A stretch of 24,809 bases of DNA from Rhodoferax sp. UBA6134 (GTDB taxonomy: Bacteria; Pseudomonadota; Gammaproteobacteria; Burkholderiales; Burkholderiaceae_C). The position numbers were made by a program, and so were the translations under genes. The stretch lies in contig DIVK01000049.1 in assembly GCA_002422455.1 (NCBI GenBank), positions 2,570-27,378 on the forward strand, written 5' to 3'. The notes below the pieces were generated by a model. That model was not told the origin of the DNA, did not search any database, and worked only from the letters and a program-made list of their open reading frames with translations. Of this stretch, positions 7,520 through 15,511 are shown in pieces; positions within the stretch are counted from its first letter, which is position 1; every line of letters starts with the position of its first letter.

Positions 7520-7941
7520 GGAAGACTCCTCAAAAACTGCTCCAGAATGATGCAGGCCGCGGCGGCGTCCGCATCCTTGGCGCCCAGCGCCAGCGCCTCC
7601 GTCGTGGTGTAGCGTTCATCGACCTCAAACACCGGCAGTTTGAAACGGCCGTGCAGTTGCCGGGCAAAACGCCGGGCACGCAGGGTGTTCTCATGCGTGG
7701 CCCCATCCGGGTGAAACGGCACGCCCACCACCAGTGCATCGGGTTGCCATTCCTTGATGTGCCGGTCAATTTTGACGAAACGCGCATCACCTTCCGCCGT
7801 GATCGTGCCTTGTGGCTGGGCGGTGCGCAGCAGACGGTTGCCCACCGCGAAGCCGGTGCGCTTGAGACCGAAATCAAGCGCCAGAAAAGTCTGCAGTCCG
7901 GCAGGCACAGCCAGGGGATTGGAGCTTGCCATGCCGCTCAT
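7516..7941 (-). CDS. ruvX: Putative pre-16S rRNA nuclease / Holliday junction resolvase-like YqgF
   Basis: YqgF/RuvX proteins have an RNase H-like fold and are linked to maturation of the 16S rRNA 5' end. The 141-residue product has the signature ALDFGLKRTG (catalytic Asp23), GVPFHPDG (about 73-80), VDERYTTTEA (108-117) and an acidic KDADAAAA helix near 122-129. I set the start at ATG 7941, which overlaps the yqgE stop as ATGA and gives the usual family length. A longer GTG start at 7971 would lie inside yqgE and add ten residues unlike the family. The yqgE-yqgF pairing is conserved across proteobacteria. Confidence 0.94.
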   Translation of the reverse strand: MSGMASSNPLAVPAGLQTFLALDFGLKRTGFAVGNRLLRTAQPQGTITAEGDARFVKIDRHIKEWQPDALVVGVPFHPDGATHENTLRARRFARQLHGRFKLPVFEVDERYTTTEALALGAKDADAAAACIILEQFLRSLP

Positions 7942-8537
7942 GCGTGACCCGCATCGGGCGACAGCATCCACGCCTGCAGCCCCAGCAGCAACAGGGCCTG
8001 GTCATACCGCTGCGCCACGGGTGTGTCAAAAATGACACTGGCACTGGCGGCCACGGTCAACCAGCTGTTGTCCGACAGTTCGGATTCGAGCTGCCCCTCG
8101 CCCCAGGCCGAGTAACCCAGTGACACCAGCACCTTGCGCGGCCCGGCCCCGGTGGACAGCGCTTCCAGCACGTCTTTGGAAGTGGTCATCTCCAGCCCGC
8201 CCGGAATCGTCAGAGTCGAGGCGTAAACGGATTCCGCCGGTTTTTCAGCATCCGCATACAGGGGTTCGTGCAAGACAAAGCCCCGCTCCGTCTGCACCGG
8301 CCCGCCCATCAGCACCGGCACGCCAGACAGGTCGTCGCGGCGCAACGGCAACTCGACCTTTTCAAACAGGCGTTTCATGTCCATGACGCCAGGCTTGTTG
8401 ATCACCAGCCCCAGCGCACCGCGCTCATTGTGCTCGCACACATAGACCACGCTGCGGGAGAAGACCTCGTCCTGCAAGCCCGGCATGGCGATCAGAAAAT
8501 GATTGGTCAGGTTGGTCAGGGCAAAATCTCCGGGCAT
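7938..8537 (-). CDS. yqgE: YqgE/AlgH family protein (DUF179)
   Basis: This 199-residue protein of the conserved YqgE/AlgH family has no firmly established biochemical role; AlgH was named for an effect on alginate production in Pseudomonas. Family landmarks visible are the N-terminal TNHFLIAMPGLQDEVFSRSV, then YVCEHNERGALGLVINKP (about 32-49), GGPVQTERGFVLH near 78-90 and the C-terminal GYSAWGEGQLE. It is the first gene of the minus-strand block running through ruvX and the pyr genes to plsC. Its ATG lies only 21 bases from the divergent phrB start, so its promoter must be very close to, or inside, phrB. No Shine-Dalgarno is visible before the ATG. Confidence 0.93.
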   Translation of the reverse strand: MPGDFALTNLTNHFLIAMPGLQDEVFSRSVVYVCEHNERGALGLVINKPGVMDMKRLFEKVELPLRRDDLSGVPVLMGGPVQTERGFVLHEPLYADAEKPAESVYASTLTIPGGLEMTTSKDVLEALSTGAGPRKVLVSLGYSAWGEGQLESELSDNSWLTVAASASVIFDTPVAQRYDQALLLLGLQAWMLSPDAGHA

Positions 8538-8558
8538 GCGGGAATTTTAACGGTGATC
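8538..8558. promoter_or_regulatory. 21-bp divergent gap between yqgE and phrB
   Basis: Two divergent start codons are separated by only 21 bases with no clear Shine-Dalgarno on either side. On the minus strand TAAAAT (8549-8544) is a -10-like hexamer ending 6 nt before the yqgE ATG, which would fit a leaderless transcript. The best -35-like TTGAAA (8576-8571) is spaced 21 bases away, which is too far, so the promoter call is weak. Promoters for each gene may sit inside the other gene. Confidence 0.3.
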
Positions 8559-10037
8559 ATGAACAAGCCATTTCAAACAGGTCTGATGTGGTTCCGCCGC
8601 GACTTGCGGGTGGATGACAACGCGGCGCTGTGCATGGCGTTGCAGGCCAGCCAACAGCTCCATTGCGTCTTTGTCCTTGACCGGGATATCCTGGAGCCGC
8701 TGGCCCGCGCTGACCGCCGGGTGGAATTCATCCGCGAATCCTTGCTTGACCTCGACGAGGAACTTCGTCAACTTGGTGGAACGCCCGGCGCGGGTCTGAT
8801 CGTGCGGCAGGGACAAGCCAGCGAAGAGGTTGTGACGCTGGCCAAAGCGCTGAACGTCCAGGCGGTCTTTGCCGCGCATGACTACGAGCCGCAGGCGCTG
8901 GCACGCGACGCTCGGGTGCTGGGTGCCCTGGCGGAGGTGGGTATAGCGATGCACACCTGCAAAGATCATGTGGTCTTTGAAACCCGGGAAATCCTGACCA
9001 AAACAGGCGCGCCCTATGGCGTTTTCACACCCTACAAGAACACCTGGCTGGCAACCGTCACACCCCATCACTTGCGCAGCCACAATTCGGCGCCTTTTGC
9101 TTCTGCCCTGGCGCCACGACCGGTCGACATGCAACAAGCCGTACCGTCGCTGAAAACTATTGGATTCAGGGAGACCAATCTGAGTGAACTCAAAATCCCC
9201 ACCGGAACGCGTGGCGCACGCAAGCTGTTCGAAGACTTCTTTGAACGCATGGACAACTACCATGAAGCCCGTGATTTTCCGGCCGTCAAGGGGCCAAGCT
9301 ACCTCAGCGTTCACCTGCGTTTTGGCACTGTGTCCATTCGCCAGCTTGCCGCCACCGCTTTGCAGCGGCAGATTCAGGGGAGTCGTGGCGCCGCCGTCTG
9401 GCTGGGTGAACTGATATGGCGTGACTTCTATTTTCAGATTCTGGCCAATTTCCCGCACGTGGCCCAGGGCGCTTACAAGCGCGAATACGACGCCATTCAA
9501 TGGGAACAGGGTCCACACGCCGAAGTACTCTTCAAAGCCTGGTGCGAGGGACGAACCGGGTACCCATTGGTGGATGCCGCCATGGCCCAGATCAACCAGA
9601 CAGGTTATATGCACAACCGTTTGCGCATGGTAGTGGGCAGCTTCCTGGTCAAGGATCTCGGCATCAACTGGCGCTGGGGTGAAAAATACTTTGCCCAACA
9701 CCTGAACGATTTTGACCTGGCAGCCAACAATGGTGGCTGGCAATGGATCAGCTCCAGCGGTTGCGACGCCCAACCGTACTTCAGAATTTTCAACCCGGTC
9801 AGTCAGAGCGAAAAGTTCGACAGTGAAGGAAAATTCATCCGCCGCTATTTGCCACAACTCGCAAAACTGTCCAACGAAGCCATCCACGCGCCGTGGGCCG
9901 CAAAACCGCTGGACTTGCAGGTGGCCGGCGTGACACTGGGCCAGAACTATCCGATGCCCATCGTGGCGCATGACGTGGCACGGGCGCTGACCCTGCAGCG
10001 ATATGCAGCAATCAAGAAGCCAGTCCCGGCACTTTAG
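8559..10037 (+). CDS. phrB: Deoxyribodipyrimidine photo-lyase (CPD class I)
   Basis: This light-driven FAD enzyme splits cyclobutane pyrimidine dimers. The 492 residues begin with the antenna domain (LMWFRRDLRVDDNAAL, residues 9-24) and continue through the linker segment KTGAPYGVFTPYKNTW (148-163). The FAD domain has GELIWRDFYF (283-292), GRTGYPLVDAAMAQI (331-345), MHNRLRMVVGSFLVKDL (351-367), DFDLAANNGGWQW (384-396) and PYFRIFNP (406-413), all hallmarks of class I CPD photolyases. The open frame continues upstream into antisense yqgE, but family alignment starts at the ATG at 8559; an ATG at 8586 would cut into the first strand. It stands alone on the plus strand, unrelated to its neighbours, and is convergent with chpA. 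Confidence 0.96.
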   Translation: MNKPFQTGLMWFRRDLRVDDNAALCMALQASQQLHCVFVLDRDILEPLARADRRVEFIRESLLDLDEELRQLGGTPGAGLIVRQGQASEEVVTLAKALNVQAVFAAHDYEPQALARDARVLGALAEVGIAMHTCKDHVVFETREILTKTGAPYGVFTPYKNTWLATVTPHHLRSHNSAPFASALAPRPVDMQQAVPSLKTIGFRETNLSELKIPTGTRGARKLFEDFFERMDNYHEARDFPAVKGPSYLSVHLRFGTVSIRQLAATALQRQIQGSRGAAVWLGELIWRDFYFQILANFPHVAQGAYKREYDAIQWEQGPHAEVLFKAWCEGRTGYPLVDAAMAQINQTGYMHNRLRMVVGSFLVKDLGINWRWGEKYFAQHLNDFDLAANNGGWQWISSSGCDAQPYFRIFNPVSQSEKFDSEGKFIRRYLPQLAKLSNEAIHAPWAAKPLDLQVAGVTLGQNYPMPIVAHDVARALTLQRYAAIKKPVPAL

Positions 10038-10040
10038 AAT

Positions 10041-10073
10041 CATCATTTGCTACATATTCAGCAGCAAATGATG
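10041..10073. terminator. Perfect 11-bp inverted repeat between convergent phrB and chpA
   Basis: CATCATTTGCT at 10041-10051 is the exact reverse complement of 10063-10073, with an 11-nt loop. It lies 3 nt after the phrB stop and 15 nt after the chpA stop (read on the minus strand), as expected for a bidirectional transcription end. It lacks a strong T-run on either side, so its efficiency as an intrinsic terminator is uncertain. Confidence 0.6.
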
Positions 10074-10088
10074 TAACACCGACGGGAG

Positions 10089-13000
10089 TCAAGCCTGCTC
10101 TGCAGCCTCGACAGCGGCAGCGCAGTACTGCCGCACCAGGCCAATCAGCTCATCCTCCGAATAGGGCTTGCCCAGATAGTGGTCCACCCCCAGCTCGCGC
10201 GCGTGCTCGCGATGTTTCTCGGCAATGCGCGAGGTGATCATGATGATGGGGAGGTCGCGCAACTTGGCGTCGCCCCGGATATTGCGGACCAGATCGAACC
10301 CGTCCATGCGTGGCATTTCGATATCAGACAGCACGACGGCCGGTTTTTCCTCCTGCAAACGCTCCAGCGCCTGTAGCCCGTCGGCCGCCAGTGCCACCCG
10401 GAACCCTTCGCGCTTGAGCAGGCGCTGGGTGACGCGGCGCACCGTGATCGAGTCATCTACCACCAACACCAGAGGCGCCTGGCTGGCACCCGCCGCCAGG
10501 GCCGGCTGCAACGTGGGCGGCAGGGAAGACCCTGCATCCCCGGTCCGCCCGGCATTCAGCGTGAGCTGGCGTGCCTGCTCGCCATAAACACGGGCCAGCG
10601 CCACCGGGTTGTAGATCAGGACCACCGCACCCGAGGCCAGCGTCGACATGCCGACCAGGCCGGGAAGGCCGGACAACTGGGGCCCGAGGTTTTTAACCAC
10701 CACCTCCTGGTTGCCAAGCACTTCGTCCACGTGCAGGGCCACGCGCTGCCCCGCGCTGCGAAACACGGCAACGGCCAGATTCCTGCTCCCCGTTTCACTG
10801 CTGTTGACGGACACCTGCAGCAGGGCGCCCGCCCAAAAGAACGGCACGCGCTCGCCACCGAACTCGAACACGTCGGCCCGGTACGCCTGCGCCAGGTCGG
10901 CGGCAGGCACCCGGCGCACCATCTCGACCAGATTCGCCGGCACACCGATCACCAGGTCTCCCAGGCGCAGCATGACCACCTGGGTTACAGCGGTGGTCAG
11001 CGGCAGCACCAGTTTGAAGGTCGTCCCCTGTCCGCGCTGCGTCGATGTTTCAATGCGCCCGCCCGCCGCATTGACTTCGGCGCGAACGACATCCAGGCCA
11101 ATGCCGCGGCCAGCCAGCTCGGTGACTTGCGAAGCGGTGGAAAACCCGGGGGTAAAAATCAGATCCGTCAGCGCCGCGTCCGGCAACGGCTCAGAGGCGG
11201 CCCATTGGCCACTGGCCCGTGCTTTTTCACGAATCCGCTCCAGATCCAGACCCGCGCCGTCGTCGCTGAACGCCACGCTCACGTCATTGCCGTGCTGCTG
11301 GAGCTCAATGGCAATGCTGCCCGTCGCCGGCTTCCCGGCGGCGGCGCGCACCGGCGGCGCCTCGATACCGTGGGCCACCGCATTGCGCAGCAAATGCTCA
11401 AACACCGGCGCCATGCGATCCAGCACTCCGCGGTCCATCTCCAGCGAGCCCCCGGCAATGTCAAGCTTGACCTGCTTGCCGGTGTCCTTGGCGGCCTGGC
11501 GAACAACAGCGTACAAACGCTCCGCGATGCCCTCGAATTCCACCATCCGGGTGCGCAACAGGTCACGCTGCAACTCACGTGCCTGACGCCCCTGGGCGAT
11601 CAGGTCGTCCTCGGCTCCCTCCACCGTGCGCTGCAGGCTGCGCTGCACTGTGGCAACGTCATGCACCGATTCGGCCAGCATCCGGGTGAGCTCCTGAACC
11701 CGTGTGAAGCGGTCAAATTCCAGCGGGTCAAAGCCTTGTACGGAGTCCTTGGTCTGCGCCAGTCGCGACTGCATTTGCGACTCGGACTGCAACTCGATGT
11801 CATGCAGCTGATTTCTCAAACGCTCCAGATTGCCGGTCAACTCGCCCAGCGACCCGCGCAACTGACCCAGGCGGGCCTCCAGCCGCGAACGCGTGATCAT
11901 GACCTCGCCGGCCTGATTGACCAGACGGTCCAGCAACTGCGAGCGCACGCGCACGGTCTGGTTCGATATCTGCCGCAGCGGCGCGGCCGTCGCCGTGACG
12001 ACGGCGGCAAAGGCCTCGGGCTCGGCCGCCGAAGCCTGCGCCTCGACAGCGGGCTCAGAAGGAAGCACCGCAGGTGCCAGCGGCCCCGCTTCCGGCAGAC
12101 TCAAGGCCCGCTCAGGCAAGGCACGCAGGCGGTCAAAATTGGCTTGTATCGCATCAAAACGGGTCAGCAAGGGCTCCAGCCGGGAAGACTGCAAGGACTC
12201 GGCGCCCAGGTGCTCAATGGCCGACTCCATCCGGTGCGCCATTTCACCCAGGTGCATGGCGCCGGCCAGCCGCGCGCTGCCCTTGAGCGTATGCAGAACT
12301 CGCAATACCTCACTGCGCGCCCCAAGATTGTCCGGGCGCGCCGTCCATTGCCGCAAGGCACCGCCCAGTTGCGGCAACAACTCAAGCGCCTCTTCTTCAA
12401 AAACCGGGAACAGGTCAACATCAAGTGCATCCAGCACGTCAATGCCACCTTCTTCATCATCGACGAAGACACCGGTGGCAAGCGCCGCAAACTCGGTTTC
12501 CAGAATGGCCTGCAGTGCAGCAAGCAGCGTTTGGTCTGGTGCCTTGAGAAAACCGGCTGCAAACTGGTGCAGCAGACGGCGGATGTCTTCCGCGGCGGCA
12601 ACGAACACCTGGGCATGCTGCGCAGTACCTTGTGCATGAAGCTGCACGTGCTGCAACGCTTGCTCCAGGACGCGGGCAATGTCGGACAAGGCGACAAACC
12701 CCACCGTTGCCGAACTGCCGGACAACGAATGCGCCAGCCCCACCGTGGCATCAGACACCGGCCGGTGCAGCTCCAGCGCCCACTCATTCAATTCAGTGAG
12801 CAGGCGGCGCGACCACTCATCCGCCTCGTTCAGGTACACGTTGTAGAGCGGAATGCCGATGCGCAAGTCGCCGATCACCTTGATCTGGTCTTCCTGATCC
12901 GGTGCCGACGCCGCCTCGACGAGAGTTTGCGTTACTTCGGGGAAGTCTCCAAAATCAATACCATCCAGGTCCAGCGGCGCCACTCCGGATGGCGCCGCCG

Positions 13001-15467
13001 CCAGCGTCGCAACGGACGTAGCGTCAGCACCGGCCGCCGGGGCGCCGCTGACTTCAAAAGCACTGAAATCAAGCAACTGCGTTGAAGAAAAATCATCCTC
13101 GGGATGATCCTCGTGACATGCCGCAGTGGCGTCCTCGCCCGGAAACAGCAACTCCACCACCGCACCGTCAACGCGCAGGCTGTCGGCGGCCAGGCGAAAC
13201 GCCTGCGCATTCCACTGCACCCCGGCGCCGGTCGCGATGTCCTCGACCCAATGGTCGAACCCGTGCAGGGCCCGGTCCGCAAGACTGATCAATGCATCGC
13301 TGGCGGGTTTTTGCTCAGCCAGCCAGATATTGAACAACTGCTCCATGGACCAGGCCGCGTCGCCAAACTCGCTGAGCCCCACCATGCGCGAACTGCCCTT
13401 GAGCGTATGAAAGGCGCGTCGAAGCGCGGTCTGCTGCCCCAAGTCGGCGGGGGCTGCAACCAGCGCCCGAACGGCCTCCAGCCCGGTCTGCACCACGTCA
13501 CGCGCCTCGTCCAGGAAAATATCGATCAGCTCAAACTCGTCCTCATCCTCCGCCGCCCCGGCGGGGGCCTGACGATCCGCTTGCGGTACCGGAAGATCGG
13601 TCACCGGGGCGCCCGCCGCAGCCGACCGGCCTGCAAGCAGCGCCTCTTCTTCAGCAGCGGCGCCGTCAACATCCAGCAGCGGGGCCGGCGCCTTTTCAGC
13701 CACCTTCTCACGCCCCATCAGGGGCCGGAACTCACCCTGCGCCTCGTCATACACAAACAGCGTTTTGGCCAGCGCACGCTGGTAACTCAGCATGTCGATC
13801 AGGAACCCCATGGCCCCCAGGCTGTTGCCCAACTTCTCGAAAATACCCGTGTGGGCGGCCTGCACGTCTATATCGTCAACCAGAAGTTTTTCGACGCCGT
13901 CTCGCATGCGCAGCGCGGCCAGGGCAGCCTGATCCAGACCCAAAACCGAAAATACCCCGCGCATCTGGGCCAGCTGGCTGGGAGCCTCGTGCAACGGCAC
14001 CTTGTCCAGGGGGTTGCGAAAGAACGCGTCCAACGATTTTTCAACCTGCCCCAGCGTCATGCGCAATTCATCCACCACGCTGCCCATGACCTGGCGCTCA
14101 CTGACCCTGCGGTACAGCTCTTCCATCCACCCTTCCAGCGGCTCGGGTTGCCCGCCCGCATTGACGTGCTCCAGCCGCCGGGCCAGGCTGGCGCTGCGCT
14201 GCGTCATGCTCGAATCGGCCGGATCCATGTCTTCATAGGCGGCCTCCAGGTACAGCACCGCGGTGGCCACTTCCATGGCCAGCGATGGCGGGGGCGCTTC
14301 GCCCGAACGCGCTGTGAGTTCAATCGCCCGTGTCAAGGCCCGCGCCAGATCCGCGCTTTGCGGGTGCAGCTTCAGCATCGAATCGGTGACCAGCCCAAAC
14401 TGCTCCGTCGCAGTCTTCAGCCGGTTGGTGTCTCCCCCCGCGAGCGCCGACCAGGTCTCGGTTGCCGCCGCAATGCGCTTGCGCGCCTGCACCAGCAACG
14501 CCGGATCGAAGAGACCGAACCGGGGCGTTTCATAATCAAGGGCCTGGGACTGGGTCAATCCATACGCTGCGCGAACGGCAACAAGCACCGGCGCATCGGC
14601 CGCCCGTGGCGCCACGGCTTGCGCACAGAAAAACAGCATGTCCTGAACCAGACGTTCGGAAATGTCCGCATCACCACGCGCCAGCGCCCGGTATTGAAGA
14701 AGAATTTGGGACGCAGCGCGCTTGCCATACACGTCAGAGGGGCAAAGACCTAAAGACACTGCTTCAAGGTAGGCCGCACAAACCTTCCAGAAAACCCGCG
14801 CCTCCAGCGCGGCCTGTGCCGCGGCAAACCCCAGACTGATATCGCGCATGGTGTTTGCAGCAGCCACATCCCCCGACTTGATGACCTTCAGAACCAGCCC
14901 GTCCACGTGAGCGCGAACCGACGCATCGTAGGCAAGGGGCTGCGCCTCCCGTGGCAGCGCAACATCAATCCAGCGCCATTCGAATGGCCACAAGTCCGCC
15001 GGGTGAACGCGATCCTCGCCCACCAGATCCAGCACGTCGCGATACTGGGGAAACAAGGCCACGGATGATGCAGCTCTCCCCTTGAGAGCCCCCTCCAGGT
15101 ATTCAGCCAACGCAAAACTGGCACGCTCCACCTTGTTGGCGGCTTCGTCACTGCAAAGCTCGGGACGCTGGACAAACCGCTGAGCCAGCGTCTCCATGGC
15201 GCGTAAAACTTTGGCGGGCTCGGCCATGCCCACCATTTCCAGGGCACCGACCGCCTGATGCAGTTGCTGCCTGGCAATGCGCAACTGGCTGGCATCGAGC
15301 GCGGCCAGGTCAGAACCACGCGCCAATTCGGCATCCCGCACAAACCGGCGCAGCGCCTTGGTTGCGCCATCCAGCGATTTACGCAGCTCGTCGAGCACCC
15401 AAGCCAAAGGTCCACGGTCATCGGTCACAAGCTCATTGTCGCCAGACAGGGCAGCGTTCGGTTGCAT
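10089..15467 (-). CDS. chpA: ChpA/PilL-type hybrid chemotaxis kinase with multiple phosphotransfer domains
   Basis: This is the central histidine kinase of the Pil-Chp system, about 1,792 residues. Hpt-like modules fill the first 1,150 residues. Two are intact, with HTLKGS motifs at His687 and His1059. One reads HSLSGS at His913 and lacks the usual lysine. The N-terminal regions (LHQAVGALEMVG near residue 70, and about 480-560) look Hpt-like but degenerate. Then come a dimerisation/P3-like region (RLVNQAGEVMITRSRLE) and an ATPase with N-box HLLRNAVAHGIE (Asn1362) followed by DDGAGLD and GRGIGLDVV. A CheW-like domain and a receiver with phosphoacceptor Asp1715 (VVLSDIEMPRMDGF) complete it. I chose the ATG at 15467: AGGAG lies 11 nt upstream, and that same AGGAG overlaps the alternative GTG at 15479. 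P. aeruginosa ChpA is much longer (about 2,470 residues), so this version has fewer modules. It is the last gene of pilGHIJ-chpA. Confidence 0.95.
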   Translation of the reverse strand: MQPNAALSGDNELVTDDRGPLAWVLDELRKSLDGATKALRRFVRDAELARGSDLAALDASQLRIARQQLHQAVGALEMVGMAEPAKVLRAMETLAQRFVQRPELCSDEAANKVERASFALAEYLEGALKGRAASSVALFPQYRDVLDLVGEDRVHPADLWPFEWRWIDVALPREAQPLAYDASVRAHVDGLVLKVIKSGDVAAANTMRDISLGFAAAQAALEARVFWKVCAAYLEAVSLGLCPSDVYGKRAASQILLQYRALARGDADISERLVQDMLFFCAQAVAPRAADAPVLVAVRAAYGLTQSQALDYETPRFGLFDPALLVQARKRIAAATETWSALAGGDTNRLKTATEQFGLVTDSMLKLHPQSADLARALTRAIELTARSGEAPPPSLAMEVATAVLYLEAAYEDMDPADSSMTQRSASLARRLEHVNAGGQPEPLEGWMEELYRRVSERQVMGSVVDELRMTLGQVEKSLDAFFRNPLDKVPLHEAPSQLAQMRGVFSVLGLDQAALAALRMRDGVEKLLVDDIDVQAAHTGIFEKLGNSLGAMGFLIDMLSYQRALAKTLFVYDEAQGEFRPLMGREKVAEKAPAPLLDVDGAAAEEEALLAGRSAAAGAPVTDLPVPQADRQAPAGAAEDEDEFELIDIFLDEARDVVQTGLEAVRALVAAPADLGQQTALRRAFHTLKGSSRMVGLSEFGDAAWSMEQLFNIWLAEQKPASDALISLADRALHGFDHWVEDIATGAGVQWNAQAFRLAADSLRVDGAVVELLFPGEDATAACHEDHPEDDFSSTQLLDFSAFEVSGAPAAGADATSVATLAAAPSGVAPLDLDGIDFGDFPEVTQTLVEAASAPDQEDQIKVIGDLRIGIPLYNVYLNEADEWSRRLLTELNEWALELHRPVSDATVGLAHSLSGSSATVGFVALSDIARVLEQALQHVQLHAQGTAQHAQVFVAAAEDIRRLLHQFAAGFLKAPDQTLLAALQAILETEFAALATGVFVDDEEGGIDVLDALDVDLFPVFEEEALELLPQLGGALRQWTARPDNLGARSEVLRVLHTLKGSARLAGAMHLGEMAHRMESAIEHLGAESLQSSRLEPLLTRFDAIQANFDRLRALPERALSLPEAGPLAPAVLPSEPAVEAQASAAEPEAFAAVVTATAAPLRQISNQTVRVRSQLLDRLVNQAGEVMITRSRLEARLGQLRGSLGELTGNLERLRNQLHDIELQSESQMQSRLAQTKDSVQGFDPLEFDRFTRVQELTRMLAESVHDVATVQRSLQRTVEGAEDDLIAQGRQARELQRDLLRTRMVEFEGIAERLYAVVRQAAKDTGKQVKLDIAGGSLEMDRGVLDRMAPVFEHLLRNAVAHGIEAPPVRAAAGKPATGSIAIELQQHGNDVSVAFSDDGAGLDLERIREKARASGQWAASEPLPDAALTDLIFTPGFSTASQVTELAGRGIGLDVVRAEVNAAGGRIETSTQRGQGTTFKLVLPLTTAVTQVVMLRLGDLVIGVPANLVEMVRRVPAADLAQAYRADVFEFGGERVPFFWAGALLQVSVNSSETGSRNLAVAVFRSAGQRVALHVDEVLGNQEVVVKNLGPQLSGLPGLVGMSTLASGAVVLIYNPVALARVYGEQARQLTLNAGRTGDAGSSLPPTLQPALAAGASQAPLVLVVDDSITVRRVTQRLLKREGFRVALAADGLQALERLQEEKPAVVLSDIEMPRMDGFDLVRNIRGDAKLRDLPIIMITSRIAEKHREHARELGVDHYLGKPYSEDELIGLVRQYCAAAVEAAEQA

Positions 15468-15478
15468 GGTTTCGTGCA

Positions 15479-15483
15479 CTCCT
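15479..15483 (-). promoter_or_regulatory. Ribosome binding site that decides the chpA start
   Basis: AGGAG on the minus strand lies 11 nt before ATG 15467. The alternative GTG (15479-15477) shares its first G with this site and so cannot be served by it. Confidence 0.55.
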
Positions 15484-15511
15484 GGGGATAACAGATTCAG
15501 GTAAGAAAGGC

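Noticed and set aside
5888..7612. 574-codon plus-strand frame across pyrX, pyrB and pyrR
   Set aside because: It crosses several well-supported minus-strand genes and has no domain.
7942..7971. Longer ruvX starting at GTG 7971
   Set aside because: It would lie inside yqgE and add residues unlike the family; ATG 7941 makes the four-base ATGA overlap with yqgE.
8547..10046. 499-codon open frame opposite phrB
   Set aside because: It mirrors phrB codon for codon, shows no family features and starts past the phrB stop by chance.
10731..13085. 784-codon open frame on the plus strand opposite chpA
   Set aside because: It lies wholly within chpA antisense, is rich in Gln, Arg, His and Gly with no domain, and is the usual shadow of high-GC third-position bias.
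13104..14753. 549-codon plus-strand frame within chpA
   Set aside because: Low-complexity antisense shadow with no motif; chpA explains the region.
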